Notes: generated by a model not told the origin, from the sequence alone. DNA of 39,369 nt from Ideonella sp. MAG2 (GCA_004359425.1 PTEU01000002.1:739767-779135), one strand, 5' to 3'; positions 17,874 to 28,371 are shown, counted from the stretch's first letter. Translations and numbers: made by a program.

Positions 17874-17888
17874 GAGCGGGCCGCATGG

Positions 17889-18854
17889 CTATGGCCTTGT
17901 CGGCTTGCTCGATAGGGCAGAGACATCGAGACTGCTGCGGAACACTTTGTCTTGGGTGTCAACGACGGTGGCTTCCAAGCTACCACCTTGGCCGGGCACA
18001 AAGTAAAAGCGAAAGTGTGGGTTCTCGCTGATGGAGAAATCCACATCGGCCGACAAGACCGGCGCGCCCCCATAGCTGACCTTGACGGTGCGCACGTAAT
18101 ACGACTTGGGATAGAGGCGGGTGGCTTGGTCAATGGCCAGCCCCGATTCATTGGGGTGGCTGACGGCGAGCTGGGCCAAGGTGGCATGGCCCGGCTGCAC
18201 CCCGTGGGGCAGGGTAAAGCGTATCTTGCCCAGATTGGCTTTGGCCTTGGCTTCGTCACGCCCTGGTGGGGCCGAGCAACCACCGGAGGCTTTGACGTAC
18301 TTCAGGGCCATGTACTGGCTACCGTCGTGCAGCACGGCCACGGCCCGCACATGCGAATAGTCTTCAACCCGGATGCGGGTTTCGATCTCGGCGCGGCCGG
18401 ACAAGGGGTAGAAGCTGAACTCCGCCGCCAAGGGCGAGGGATTTTTGTCAACGATCAGATAGAGCTTGTCGACCTGGCGACCCGGCGCACTGGCAGGGCC
18501 GGTGCGTATGGCCACCGGCACGGTGGCACCGTCTTCGGCGCGCCCGGGTATCTCCAGTTGCAACAGGTCGTCCGTGGCCATCTGGACCGGTTGATGGGCA
18601 AAGTAAGTAGACTTCAGTCGCTGCCAAACGGGATTGGTCTCGGGGTCAGGGATGTCGGCCAAGGTGGCCAAGCGCGCCGCTTCGCGTTGAGCATCCAGGG
18701 CGGGGGAAAGCGTTTGCGCGGCAGCGGGCGAGACGCGATCCAGCAGCCGGGCCTGCCCCTGCGCCAAGGCAGGCTCAGCCAAGAAACACAGCACCACCGA
18801 GAGACCACTCAGCAGTGGCAAAACCACCCTCTTGCGCCAAACCTTGTGCTGCAT
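17889..18854 (-). CDS. Quinoprotein dehydrogenase-associated SoxYZ-like carrier
   Basis: A 321-residue periplasmic protein with SoxY-like and SoxZ-like halves in one chain. The signal peptide covers about residues 10-31 (LPLLSGLSVVLCFLAEPALA). The SoxY-like half ends with KASGGCSAPPG, whose Cys corresponds in position to the SoxY carrier cysteine in GGCG. The SoxZ-like half contains HPNESGL, YYVRTVKVSYGGAPVLSADVDF and SENPHFRFYFVPG. Proteins of this type occur with PQQ dehydrogenases rather than with sulfur oxidation, and no soxABCDX genes are present here. What is bound to the cysteine is unknown. It has a strong AGGAGA ribosome site and lies 22 bases after fghA. Confidence 0.85.
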   Translation of the reverse strand: MQHKVWRKRVVLPLLSGLSVVLCFLAEPALAQGQARLLDRVSPAAAQTLSPALDAQREAARLATLADIPDPETNPVWQRLKSTYFAHQPVQMATDDLLQLEIPGRAEDGATVPVAIRTGPASAPGRQVDKLYLIVDKNPSPLAAEFSFYPLSGRAEIETRIRVEDYSHVRAVAVLHDGSQYMALKYVKASGGCSAPPGRDEAKAKANLGKIRFTLPHGVQPGHATLAQLAVSHPNESGLAIDQATRLYPKSYYVRTVKVSYGGAPVLSADVDFSISENPHFRFYFVPGQGGSLEATVVDTQDKVFRSSLDVSALSSKPTRP

Positions 18855-18876
18855 CGCCCGTCTCCTGTTGACCCCC

Positions 18877-19719
18877 TCAGCGCAGCCAAGCGCGATGGTG
18901 GAATTCGATGTGCTCCTCCATGAAGGACGCGATGAAGTAGTAGCTGTGGTCGTAGCCAGGGTGCAGATTCAAATTCAGCGGGTAGTTGGCCCGCTCGCAC
19001 ACCGCGCTGAAGTTCTCGGTCTGCAACTGGCTGGCCAAGAACTCATCGTTCAGCCCCTGGTCTATGCGCAAGGGGAGCTTGGCCGTTGCCTGGGCCAGCA
19101 GCTCGCTGCTGTCCCACTGCGCCCAAGTGCTGCGGTCTTCACCCAAATAGGCCGTGAAAGCTTTGATGCCCCAGGGCACGCGGCTGGGTGCCAGGATGGG
19201 CGAAAAGGCCGACACACTGGCATAGCGGTCGGGGTTCTTCAGCGCAATCATCAAGGCTCCGTGACCGCCCATGCTGTGGCCAAAAATCGAACGCAAGCGG
19301 GTAGACGCACTCTCAAACTGCGCCTCGACCAGCATCGGCAGCTCTTTGACGATGTAGTCGTACATCTGAAAATGAGTGGCCCAGGGGGGCTCAGTAGCGT
19401 TCAGGTAGAAGCTGGCACCTTGACCCAGGTCATAGGCCTCGTCATTGGGCACGGTGGCACCCCGCGGGCTGGTATCGGGGGCCACGATGATGCAGCCTAG
19501 GCGAGCCGCCGTTCGCTGGGCATCGGCCTTGGTGATGAAGTTCTGTTCAGTGCAGGTCAGCCCTGACAGCCAGTACAGCACCGGGCATTCACGAGGCCGC
19601 TGTGGGGCCTGGGGTGGCAGATACACGCCCAGGCGCATTTCGCAGCCCAGGGTGGTGGAGAGGTGCTTCCAAACCTCTTGGCGGCCCCCATAACTCAGGT
19701 GTGTCTCGATTCGTTCCAT
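18877..19719 (-). CDS. fghA: S-formylglutathione hydrolase
   Basis: Hydrolyses S-formylglutathione to formate and glutathione in the cytoplasm, the last step of glutathione-dependent formaldehyde oxidation. The 280-residue protein is a serine hydrolase of the esterase D family: nucleophile in GHSMGGHGA, acidic residue in DQGLNDEFL and histidine in PGYDHSYYF, with the family signatures WLSGLTCTEQNFI and PDTSPRG. The start at 19719 is preceded by AAGGA. It follows gfa by 80 bases and is transcribed with it. Confidence 0.94.
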   Translation of the reverse strand: MERIETHLSYGGRQEVWKHLSTTLGCEMRLGVYLPPQAPQRPRECPVLYWLSGLTCTEQNFITKADAQRTAARLGCIIVAPDTSPRGATVPNDEAYDLGQGASFYLNATEPPWATHFQMYDYIVKELPMLVEAQFESASTRLRSIFGHSMGGHGALMIALKNPDRYASVSAFSPILAPSRVPWGIKAFTAYLGEDRSTWAQWDSSELLAQATAKLPLRIDQGLNDEFLASQLQTENFSAVCERANYPLNLNLHPGYDHSYYFIASFMEEHIEFHHRAWLR

Positions 19720-19799
19720 GCGATCCTTTTCAGGGCTGGTGCCGCTCCGCCACGGGGCGGGAGCGGCGCGCCCCTCGCTTCCCATGCTCATTCAGCCGC

Positions 19800-20369
19800 T
19801 TAGAGCAGCCCTTTGCTCTTGGCCACATGGGTGGAGATGGCGTCCATGAGTGGGGGCGAGAGGCAGTCATAGGGCGGCAGGCCCAGCTCGGTCAGGCGCG
19901 CGCGAATACCAGCCATGGCACTGGGCGGGGTGCCGCTTTCGATGACCGAGGACACAAAGGCCGCAAACACCGGGCCATCCCAGCCCTCGTCGGGCGAGAG
20001 TTCGGTATGAATGAAGTCCAGGCCATAGAAGGGATGGGCCGTGTTCTCGATGCGGCCAAAAAGGTGTACGCCGCAGGCTTTGCAGGCATGGCGCTGAATG
20101 GTGGCGCTAGGGTCCACCACGCTGAGCTTGTCGCCGTTGGCCAGCACGCTCACCTTGTCACGCGACACCACGCCCACCACCGAAAACACCGCCCCCTTGG
20201 GCTTCCAGCATTTGGTGCAGCCGCAGGCATGGTTGTGGGCGACTTGCGCGTCGACTTTGACCTCGACAGGGAGGCTGCTGCACAGACAACGCAGCCGTCC
20301 GCCAGCAAAGTTCGGCGCTCCCTTTTTGACACCTCTGTCTACAGAGGGGTGGATTGCTACAGAGTCCAT
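19800..20369 (-). CDS. gfa: Glutathione-dependent formaldehyde-activating enzyme
   Basis: Gfa promotes addition of formaldehyde to glutathione, giving S-hydroxymethylglutathione for the dehydrogenase encoded just upstream. The 189-residue protein is of typical length and has the zinc motifs of the family: [14 protein letters not shown] and [21 protein letters not shown]. The start ATG at 20369 follows GGGAGACC; a longer in-frame start upstream would run into the adhC end and lacks such a site. It lies 72 bases downstream of adhC. Confidence 0.93.
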   Translation of the reverse strand: MDSVAIHPSVDRGVKKGAPNFAGGRLRCLCSSLPVEVKVDAQVAHNHACGCTKCWKPKGAVFSVVGVVSRDKVSVLANGDKLSVVDPSATIQRHACKACGVHLFGRIENTAHPFYGLDFIHTELSPDEGWDGPVFAAFVSSVIESGTPPSAMAGIRARLTELGLPPYDCLSPPLMDAISTHVAKSKGLL

Positions 20370-20441
20370 CAGAAAGGTCTCCCGTGAAGTTGCCAAACGG
20401 CATGCGCGAAGCGGTCGCGCACCGGCCCACTTGGGCAAGTT

Positions 20442-21680
<1,239 letters not shown>

Positions 21681-21682
21681 TT

Positions 21683-21732
21683 ACAGATGACACTCTGTAT
21701 CAATTGAGACGCAGCCCAGCGAGACACAGTGT
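21683..21732. promoter_or_regulatory. Candidate enhancer sites for the sigma-54 activator
   Basis: Two short dyads lie 80-130 bases upstream of the sigma-54 promoter: ACAGA-N6-TCTGT (21683-21698) and ACAC-A-GTGT (21724-21732). Enhancer-binding proteins usually bind dyads at this distance. The match is positional only, since the recognition sequence of this regulator is not known. Confidence 0.35.
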
Positions 21733-21809
21733 GGAGGACACAAGGCTGATGGCCGCGCCAAGAACCTTGCAGGCGTGGTGCACGCTGCGAAAACTGAGCC
21801 ACAAAAGAG

Positions 21810-21826
21810 TGGCCCGAATGTTGCTT
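21810..21826 (+). promoter_or_regulatory. Sigma-54 (-24/-12) promoter of xoxF
   Basis: TGGCCCGAATGTTGCTT matches the sigma-54 consensus TGGCAC-N5-TTGCW at nearly every position and has exactly ten bases between the GG (21811-21812) and the GC (21823-21824). Transcription would start near 21836, leaving a leader of about 115 bases before xoxF. The activator gene at 25724-27913, with an intact GAFTGA motif, makes this functionally consistent. Confidence 0.72.
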
Positions 21827-21951
21827 GAACGGATGACCTGACCATCAGCGTTAGGACGTAGTCCGGGGCTCCGCGTCGCCTGTATGCGCATGGTTGGGGC
21901 TCAAACCGGCGTCATTCGAAGCCTAGCACTTATACCTATGGAGACACCACG

Positions 21952-23775
21952 ATGACAGTCATGCAACGACACTTACGAGCCTTCACGACAGCTTGGCTGG
22001 GCGCCACACTGGCGCTCTGGGGCACGGCCTATGCCAACGACGATGTCGAGAGGAATGTGGCCAAACCCGAGAACTGGGCCATGCAGGCGGGCGATATGGC
22101 CAACCAGCGCTACAGCAAACTCAAGCAGATCACGGCACAGAACGTGAACAAGCTGCAAGTGGCTTGGACCTTCTCGACCGGTGTGTTGCGAGGCCACGAG
22201 GGTTCACCCTTGGTGGTGGACGGCGTGATGTACATGGTGACGCCCTTCCCTAACAAGGTGATTGCCATCGATCTCGATACCCAAGAGATCATCTGGCGCT
22301 ATGAGCCCAAGCAAGACTCTGACGTGATTGCGCAAATGTGCTGCGACACGGTGAACCGGGGCGTCGCCTATGCCGAAGGCAAGGTGTTCATGCAGCAGGC
22401 AGACTCCAACCTGGTGGCCCTGGACGCCAAGACCGGCAAGCTGATCTGGTCCGTGAAGAACGGCGACCCTAAGCTCGGGGCGGTCAACACCAACGCGCCG
22501 CATGTCTTCAAAGACAAGGTCATCACGGGCATCAGCGGCGGTGAGTGGGGTGTGCGAGGCTATATCGCGGCCTATGACATCAACACCGGCAAGCAAGTGT
22601 GGCGCGGCTACAGCGTGGGCCCCGACAGCGAGATGCTGATCGACCCCGACAAAACCATGACCTGGCAAGACGGCAGGATGCAGCCCGTGGGCAAAGACTC
22701 CTCGCTCAAGACATGGCAGGGCGACCAATGGAAGAACGGCGGCGGCACGACATGGGGCTGGTACAGCTACGACAAGGCCCTGAACCTGATGTACTACGGT
22801 ACCGGCAACCCGTCCACCTGGAACCCCTCGCAACGCCCGGGCGACAACAAGTGGACCATGACCATCTGGGCGCGAGATGTAGACACCGGTGCGACGCGCT
22901 GGGTCTACCAAATGACACCGTTTGACGAATGGGACTTTGACGGCGTCAACGAGATGATCCTGGCCGACATCACGGTCAAGGGTAAGCCGACCAAAGCCTT
23001 GGTTCACTTCGACCGCAACGGCTTTGCCTACACCCTGGACCGCCGCACTGGCGAGCTCTTGGTGGCCGAGAAGTATGACCCGGTGGTGAACTGGGCCAGC
23101 CATATCGATATGAAGACCGGCCGCCCTGTCACCGTGGCCAAGTACTCCACGGCCCGCAACGGCCCGGATGTCAACACCAAGGGCATTTGCCCGGCCGCCC
23201 TGGGTAGCAAAGACCAGCAACCCGCGTCTTTCGACCCGGTCACCAAGCTGTTCTATGTGCCCACCAACCATACCTGCATGGACTATGAGCCCTACAAGGT
23301 GGAGTACACCGCCGGTCAGCCCTATATCGGGGCCACCTTGTCCATGTTCCCAGCCCCCAACAGCCATGGTGGCATGGGTAACTTCATCGCTTGGGACGCC
23401 GACAAAGGCAAGATCGTGCAAACCAAGTCCGAGAAGTTCTCGGTGTGGAGCGGCTCGCTGAACACAGCCGGCGGCATCTCTTGCTACGGCACCTTGGAAG
23501 GCTTTTTGAAGTGCGTGGATGCGCGCGACATCAATAAAGAGCTGTTCAAGTTCAAGACGCCATCTGGGATCATCGGCAACGTCTTCACCTACGTCCACAA
23601 GGGCAAGCAGTACCTGGGTGTGTTCTCCGGCATTGGCGGATGGGCCGGCATCGGCATGGCTGCGGGCCTGCAAAAGGACACCGACGGTCTCGGGGCTGTG
23701 GGGGGCTATCGCTCACTGGGTCGCCATACCGAGCTGGGTGGCTCGCTGACGGTGTTTGCCTTGCCCAATAGCTGA
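21952..23775 (+). CDS. xoxF: Lanthanide-dependent PQQ methanol dehydrogenase
   Basis: Periplasmic quinoprotein that oxidises methanol (and possibly formaldehyde or other small alcohols), giving electrons to a cytochrome c. The 607-residue protein has a signal peptide ending in TAYA. Propeller W-motifs include [16 protein letters not shown]. Vicinal Cys130-Cys131 (QMCCDT) form the ring disulfide over PQQ. The metal/PQQ site shows [11 protein letters not shown] and [12 protein letters not shown]. Asp328 is the catalytic base, and Asp330 (EWDFDGVNE) is the extra aspartate that marks lanthanide enzymes; calcium MxaF has Ala there. No mxaI is present nearby. Preceded by a sigma-54 promoter and followed by xoxG and xoxJ. 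Confidence 0.93.
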   Translation: MTVMQRHLRAFTTAWLGATLALWGTAYANDDVERNVAKPENWAMQAGDMANQRYSKLKQITAQNVNKLQVAWTFSTGVLRGHEGSPLVVDGVMYMVTPFPNKVIAIDLDTQEIIWRYEPKQDSDVIAQMCCDTVNRGVAYAEGKVFMQQADSNLVALDAKTGKLIWSVKNGDPKLGAVNTNAPHVFKDKVITGISGGEWGVRGYIAAYDINTGKQVWRGYSVGPDSEMLIDPDKTMTWQDGRMQPVGKDSSLKTWQGDQWKNGGGTTWGWYSYDKALNLMYYGTGNPSTWNPSQRPGDNKWTMTIWARDVDTGATRWVYQMTPFDEWDFDGVNEMILADITVKGKPTKALVHFDRNGFAYTLDRRTGELLVAEKYDPVVNWASHIDMKTGRPVTVAKYSTARNGPDVNTKGICPAALGSKDQQPASFDPVTKLFYVPTNHTCMDYEPYKVEYTAGQPYIGATLSMFPAPNSHGGMGNFIAWDADKGKIVQTKSEKFSVWSGSLNTAGGISCYGTLEGFLKCVDARDINKELFKFKTPSGIIGNVFTYVHKGKQYLGVFSGIGGWAGIGMAAGLQKDTDGLGAVGGYRSLGRHTELGGSLTVFALPNS

Positions 23776-23780
23776 TGCGT

Positions 23781-23797
23781 GGCGGCGCTCTGCCGCC
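23781..23797 (+). other. Hairpin between xoxF and xoxG
   Basis: GGCGGC (23781-23786) and GCCGCC (23792-23797) flank a five-base loop, starting six bases after the xoxF stop. There is no T-tract. It may set the ratio of xoxF to xoxG message by stabilising or partly terminating the transcript. This is inferred from position. Confidence 0.35.
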
Positions 23798-23900
23798 TAC
23801 CTCATTACCGCCGTGCCGCCCTTCGGCTTGACCTCGCGCCAAGTCACTGGGCTGCACGGCTCTTCGGTGCCAAAGGCACTTTTGAGTGGAGACAGAACCG

Positions 23901-24305
23901 ATGCCACACCGCTCTCTTGTCGCATTGTCTTGGTGGGTGGTGGCCAGCGCCTTGTTGGCCCCAAACCACTTGCTAGCCAACGAGCCCCCGCCCTACACCG
24001 TGGTGGAGGGCAGCAAGGTCGACGCCAAGACCCTGCAAGGCTTTCGCACCTGGCGCGCTGCCGCCTGCGACCGCTGCCATGGAGCCAACCAAGAAGGTCT
24101 TGTTGGGCCGTCCTTGATCGAGTCGCTCAAGACCATGAACAAGTCCACGTTCACGACGGTCATTGCGTCGGGGCGTCCTGAGAAGGGCATGCCCGGCTGG
24201 TCGACCAACCCCAGCGTGATGAACAATGTAGAAGCACTCTATGCCTACCTCAAGGGTCGCTCCGACGGGGCCATCACCAAGGCCAAGGTGGAGCCCATGC
24301 CATGA
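23901..24305 (+). CDS. xoxG: Cytochrome c electron acceptor of XoxF
   Basis: A 134-residue exported monohaem cytochrome c. The signal peptide spans about residues 5-26 (VALSWWVVASALLAPNHLLA). The haem site is Cys56-Asp-Arg-Cys59-His60 (ACDRCHG), followed by NQEGLVGPSLIESLK; the downstream KGMPGW segment contains the probable Met ligand. Similar proteins are called cytochrome c550 or PedF beside quinoprotein alcohol dehydrogenases. ATG 23901 is used because GGAGA lies 8 bases ahead; an earlier in-frame GTG at 23886 overlaps that site. Its stop overlaps the next start (ATGA). Confidence 0.87.
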   Translation: MPHRSLVALSWWVVASALLAPNHLLANEPPPYTVVEGSKVDAKTLQGFRTWRAAACDRCHGANQEGLVGPSLIESLKTMNKSTFTTVIASGRPEKGMPGWSTNPSVMNNVEALYAYLKGRSDGAITKAKVEPMP

Positions 24306-25177
24306 GTCAGGCCGGTGGGGTAAGGCGCGGCCTGCTGGCCGTCTGCATGGCTTTGGCAGGCTGGCCCATGGCTGCACCAGCCCAAGCCCCGGCACCCACC
24401 GAGCGCAAAGCCCTGCGGGTGTGCCAAGACCCCAACAACCTGCCGTTCTCAAACGCCCAGGGGCAGGGCTTGGAGAACCGCATTGCGGAGGTATTCGCTC
24501 GCAAACTCAACGTGCCGGTGAGTTATTTCTCCTACCCACTGCGCTTCGCCTTTGTGCGCAACACCTTGCGCTACAAACTGCCCGATCAAGACTACCCCTG
24601 CGACATCATCATGGGCGTGCCGGTAGGCTTTGACCAGGTCTCGGTCACTCAGCCTTATTACCGCTCGACCTATGCCTTGGTGTTTGCCCCTCATCGCGCT
24701 CTGGCTGAGGTACGCACGGCAGAAGATTTTTTGGCGCTTGAGCCGACACTGCGGCAAACATTGCGCATCGGCATTTATGACAAATCCCCGGCCAGCCAAT
24801 GGGTGGCTGCCCATGGCCTGTTAGACCAGACCGTGGTCTACAAGATGCTGGACGCCGACCCTCAGCAGTATCCCGGGCAGATCATCGACAAGCACCTGCG
24901 CGAGGGTGCCATCGATGCCGCTGTGGTCTGGGGCCCATTGGCAGGCTACTTTGCCCAACAGGGCAGCGGCACAGCACTGAGGGTGGTGCCGCTTAAGTCC
25001 GAGAAGGATGTTCAGTTTGACTATGCCATTGCCATGGGGGTGCGCTATGGCGAGAAGGCCTGGAAAGATCAAATCGACACCTTGATCGCGTCTAGCCACA
25101 CCGAGATTCAGGCCATCTTGAAAGAGTTTGGCGTCCCGCTGGTGGACGGCCAAGCACCTTCAACAGCCATGCGTTAA
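24302..25177 (+). CDS. xoxJ: Quinoprotein dehydrogenase-associated periplasmic binding protein
   Basis: A 291-residue exported protein of the solute-binding-protein fold that accompanies XoxF-type dehydrogenases. The signal peptide covers about residues 8-28, ending AAPAQA. The first domain reads LRVCQDPNNLPFSNAQGQGLENRIAEVFARKL, with PCDIIMGVPVGFDQVSVTQPYYRSTYALVF further on, and the second domain contains GAIDAAVVWGPLAGYFA. No ABC permease or ATPase genes are nearby, consistent with XoxJ acting as an activation or assembly factor rather than in transport. That role is inferred from family context. It is translationally coupled to xoxG. Confidence 0.86.
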   Translation: MSQAGGVRRGLLAVCMALAGWPMAAPAQAPAPTERKALRVCQDPNNLPFSNAQGQGLENRIAEVFARKLNVPVSYFSYPLRFAFVRNTLRYKLPDQDYPCDIIMGVPVGFDQVSVTQPYYRSTYALVFAPHRALAEVRTAEDFLALEPTLRQTLRIGIYDKSPASQWVAAHGLLDQTVVYKMLDADPQQYPGQIIDKHLREGAIDAAVVWGPLAGYFAQQGSGTALRVVPLKSEKDVQFDYAIAMGVRYGEKAWKDQIDTLIASSHTEIQAILKEFGVPLVDGQAPSTAMR

Positions 25178-25192
25178 CCCAAGACACCCGCC

Positions 25193-25567
25193 ATGCGTCC
25201 TCTCCGCTCGCCCCTACTGAAAACCATTGCCCTTGCGGGCGCGCTGTCGAGTGGCACGTGGGGCCACCCGGCCTGGGCCAACGACTTTCCCACCCTCGAG
25301 CGGGTGCAATACGTCTCCGCTTGCATGCGCAAGCATCCGGGGCCTGAGTTTGAAATGGTGGCCAAGTGCTCCTGCATGCTGGACCACCTAGCCAGCACCG
25401 TGAGCTACGAGGAATTCGTCGCGCTGAAAACGGCCACCGATGCCGTCTCCATCGGCGGCGAGCGCGGCGGCTCGTTGCGGGAGAACCCCGACATCAAGGC
25501 CTGGGTGGCCCGGCTAAAGGTCCTGGAGGCCAACGCCCGAAAGGCCTGCTTTGTCCGCGAGCTTTGA
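25193..25567 (+). CDS. Small secreted Cys-containing protein of the xox cluster
   Basis: A 124-residue protein with a signal peptide (about residues 10-29, ending PAWA). The mature part, NDFPTLERVQYVSACMRKHPGP then FEMVAKCSCMLDHLA, has three closely spaced cysteines and a fourth near the C-terminus (ARKACF). The stretch DAVSIGGERGGSLREN looks conserved in kind. I recall similar small proteins beside PQQ dehydrogenases, but no function is known. It follows xoxJ by 15 bases and probably belongs to the same transcript. The CSC motif could bind metal or form disulfides. Confidence 0.7.
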   Translation: MRPLRSPLLKTIALAGALSSGTWGHPAWANDFPTLERVQYVSACMRKHPGPEFEMVAKCSCMLDHLASTVSYEEFVALKTATDAVSIGGERGGSLRENPDIKAWVARLKVLEANARKACFVREL

Positions 25568-25723
25568 CCCAGCGCGCTAGTGGTTAGCCCCAGGGCGCAA
25601 CAGGGCACGAACTTGGCAAAGTCAAGCAGGCCAATTGCGACGCAACAGCATTGGCGTCTGGCACCGGTTAACGCGCACCTCAGATGCTCCGTACCGGCGG
25701 TCTACACACCCACCACCCGGATC

Positions 25724-27913
25724 ATGCAGGCAGGTCGCCCTCCGCTCCCGATCAAGCCGTCGCTTGGGCCATGGCCTGTGCTCGGCCCTGCCCGGTATCG
25801 CGAGCTGGTCTCCAAGTCCTGGCAGCGCTGTGTCGACGAATACCACCTCGACCCCACGCAGTCGCGAGGGCCGCCCCTGGTGGGCCACCAAGAGCTGCAG
25901 ATGCGGATTCAGCGCCACCGAGATGTGCTGGGCTGCGTCCAAACCGAGATGGATGCGCTCTACCAGAACCTGGGCGACAACCGCTGCGCCGTGGTGCTGA
26001 CGGACACCGACGGTGTGATTCTGCACATGGTGACCTCGCCTGAGTTTGCCTCGGTCGGGCGGCCCCTGGGCCTGCGTGCGGGAGGCACCTGGAGCGAGAG
26101 AGCGGCCGGCACCAATGGCATGGGCACCTGCTTGGCCTCGGCCGGGCCGGTGCTGGTACACCGGGAAGACCACTTCTTCAGCCACCTGGCCCAGTTTTCA
26201 TGCTCAGCCGTGCCCATTTTTGACCCCGTGGGCACCATGGTGGCGGTGCTGGATGTCACCAGCGCGAGCAACTCCCTGCAACCCTCGCTGCTGACCCTGC
26301 TCGACGGCACGGCACGCATGGCCGAGAGCCGCCTGCTCGACCTGCGCTACAGCGACGCCCACATGGTGCGCTTTCACGCCTGCCCCGAGTACCTGTTCAC
26401 TCAACGAGAGTGCCGTTTGGCGGTGAATGACAACGGGCTCGTTCTGGCTGCGAACCGGCACGCTTTGCTCCAACTGGGCTTTACCAGCGTGGACGCGCTG
26501 CGCGCGCTGCACTTTGAGGAACTCTTCCAAACCACTTTGGACGATATGCTGCGCCGCAGCGCCGACGCTGGTTTTCACCCGGTCTGCGTCTACCGCACCA
26601 AGGCCGATCTCCGCTTGTTTGCGCTGGCTCAGCGGCCTGCCGATGATGTGCGCCGCGGCAAGGTCTTGGTGGCCGCGCCCCTGCCGGACACCACGGCCTC
26701 CTCTCTCAAGGGGCTCACCACCCCCGCCCAGATGGGGGCGGCCAAGCGCGAAGATTTCAGCCCGAGCCAGACGCCAGAGTCGGCCATGAAGTTTGAGGAC
26801 TCGCGCCTGACGGCCCACCTCAACACCGCATGCAGAGTCATTGGCCGACAAACGCCTGTATTGCTGTGTGGTGAAACCGGCTCAGGCAAAGAAGTTTTTG
26901 CACGGGCCGTACACCGGCGCAGCCCATTTGCGCAGGGCGCGTTTGTCGCCATCAATTGCGCCAGCCTGCCAGCCACCTTGATCGAGGCCGAGCTTTTCGG
27001 CTATCGGGCCGGTGCCTTCACCGGGGCGGAGCGCCGAGGACGCGAAGGCAAGATTTTGCAAGCCCACAAGGGCACGCTGTTCTTGGACGAGATCGCTGAC
27101 ATGCCGCTGGAGTTGCAAGCACGCCTGTTGCGCGTCTTGGACGAGAGGCGCGTCAGCCCCCTGGGCACCGAAGAAAGCCACGCGGTGGACTTCCAACTCA
27201 TCAGCGCCAGCCATCAATACCTGCCTGACTTGGTGCGACAGCACCGTTTTCGCGAAGATTTGTTTTACCGCCTGGCCGGTATTGAACTGCGCCTACCGGC
27301 ACTGCGAGAGCGCCAAGACCGACGCGAGCTGATCTACAGCATTCTGCAAGCCGAGGGCGTGGGCCTTGAAAAGCTCTCGGCCAGCGTTGAGCAACAGCTC
27401 ATGAATTACGCTTGGCCCGGCAATCTGCGCGAGTTGCGCCATGTGCTGCGCACCATGGCGGCTTTGGCAGACGGCGGCACGCTCCTGCCTGAGCATATGC
27501 CGCCACTCCAAGAGCGCGCGATGCGCCAGGCCAGCCCAAGCAGCGAGGTTTCTTGGGACAACCCCACCTCTCGTGAGGTGTTGGCCCAGTACCGGCGCGA
27601 CAGCCACGCGCTGAGGCCCCAGAGTGCGGTGAACACTGCCACCCAAGAAAACTATGCGCTGGGCGACTTTGATGCCGCCCAACCCATGGGTTGCGCCAGC
27701 TACGCCTCAGCACGAGCCTTTGATGGCGCGGGCGACTCTGCCGGTCCTCTCAACGAACTCCAACGCCATGAGCGCCAAGCGCTGCTGCAACTGATAGAAC
27801 GCCACCACTGGACCCTGAGCCGCGTGGCCCAAGCCCTTGGCGTAAGCCGCAACACGCTTTACCGAAAGCTGCACAAGCTGCACATCGACATTGAGGCCGA
27901 ACGCGCCCGCTGA
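25724..27913 (+). CDS. AcoR-type sigma-54-dependent transcriptional activator
   Basis: A 729-residue enhancer-binding protein. The N-terminal segment SKSWQRCVDEYHLDP and a GAF domain (about residues 70-200, with VVLTDTDGVILHMV and AGTNGMGTCLA) are AcoR-like, followed by a PAS-like region (about 230-300). The AAA+ domain has Walker A GETGSGKE at residue 383, the sigma-54 contact loop GAFTGA at 430-435, Walker B GTLFLDEI, and FREDLFYRL. The C-terminus carries a Fis-type helix-turn-helix (LSRVAQALGVSRNTLYRKL). An earlier in-frame GTG at 25580 is rejected because codons between it and 25724 are atypical for this genome. It is the obvious candidate to drive the sigma-54 promoter ahead of xoxF; its ligand is unknown. 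Confidence 0.88.
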   Translation: MQAGRPPLPIKPSLGPWPVLGPARYRELVSKSWQRCVDEYHLDPTQSRGPPLVGHQELQMRIQRHRDVLGCVQTEMDALYQNLGDNRCAVVLTDTDGVILHMVTSPEFASVGRPLGLRAGGTWSERAAGTNGMGTCLASAGPVLVHREDHFFSHLAQFSCSAVPIFDPVGTMVAVLDVTSASNSLQPSLLTLLDGTARMAESRLLDLRYSDAHMVRFHACPEYLFTQRECRLAVNDNGLVLAANRHALLQLGFTSVDALRALHFEELFQTTLDDMLRRSADAGFHPVCVYRTKADLRLFALAQRPADDVRRGKVLVAAPLPDTTASSLKGLTTPAQMGAAKREDFSPSQTPESAMKFEDSRLTAHLNTACRVIGRQTPVLLCGETGSGKEVFARAVHRRSPFAQGAFVAINCASLPATLIEAELFGYRAGAFTGAERRGREGKILQAHKGTLFLDEIADMPLELQARLLRVLDERRVSPLGTEESHAVDFQLISASHQYLPDLVRQHRFREDLFYRLAGIELRLPALRERQDRRELIYSILQAEGVGLEKLSASVEQQLMNYAWPGNLRELRHVLRTMAALADGGTLLPEHMPPLQERAMRQASPSSEVSWDNPTSREVLAQYRRDSHALRPQSAVNTATQENYALGDFDAAQPMGCASYASARAFDGAGDSAGPLNELQRHERQALLQLIERHHWTLSRVAQALGVSRNTLYRKLHKLHIDIEAERAR

Positions 27914-27930
27914 GCCGCCTGCCGCCCAGG

Positions 27931-28371
27931 CTATTTGCAAGCGCTGGGCTCGACCACGTTTTTGCACTTCTCAAAGCCCGCCGCACTCACCTTGCCGCCG
28001 CCACCCCGATGCGCGGAGAAGCAAGCCAAGCTTTCGTTGTACTCACGCCAGGCGCGCTCGCACGGCGTACCGCCTGTGTCGCTGGCCGCTCTCGCGTCAG
28101 GTGGCGTCATGCCGACGCTGCCGCTGCCATGCGCCACCCTGGCTGCCGCCTTGAGTTTGGCCAAGCGGGCCTCGGCCTCCTGGCGTTGAGCCTCGGTCAC
28201 CGGGGGCACATTCACCTCCACCCGCTGAGCCGTCCCCGCGCCGGTCTTGGGCGGCTTGTCACTGAAGTGGACCTTGCCCTGGGCATCCGTCCACCTGTAC
28301 AGCTCCCCGGCCTGCACGCTGAGCATGGCCAGAGGCAACAAGCTCAGCAACAACAACTTGTACATGGTCAT
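27931..28371 (-). CDS. DUF4124 domain protein
   Basis: A 146-residue exported protein. The signal peptide (LLLLSLLPLAMLSVQAG) leads into the DUF4124 signature ELYRWTDAQGKVHFSDKPPKTG at about residues 23-44. Next comes a charged helical part (TEAQRQEAEARLAKLKAAAR) and a C-terminal Cys-containing tail (CERAWREYNESLACF, EKCKNVVEPSACK). Function is unknown. It converges on the sigma-54 activator gene with a 17-base gap that shows no clear terminator. A second in-frame ATG two codons in is also possible as start. Confidence 0.82.
   Translation of the reverse strand: MTMYKLLLLSLLPLAMLSVQAGELYRWTDAQGKVHFSDKPPKTGAGTAQRVEVNVPPVTEAQRQEAEARLAKLKAAARVAHGSGSVGMTPPDARAASDTGGTPCERAWREYNESLACFSAHRGGGGKVSAAGFEKCKNVVEPSACK

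Noticed and set aside
17889..18854. Sulfur-oxidation (Sox) locus
   Set aside because: Only a fused SoxYZ-like carrier is present; no soxABCDX genes, and the neighbours are quinoprotein and formaldehyde genes.
22204..23673. 489-codon open frame on the minus strand
   Set aside because: Lies wholly opposite xoxF and has the His/Val/Gly-rich composition of an antisense shadow.
25650..25675. TGGCACCGGTTAAC as a second sigma-54 promoter
   Set aside because: Ten bases after the GG the sequence reads CG, not GC, so the invariant -12 element is missing.
25580..25723. Earlier GTG start of the sigma-54 activator
   Set aside because: The intervening codons (AGG, AGA, TCA, CCA, GTA, ACA) are atypical for the genome and no ribosome site is present.
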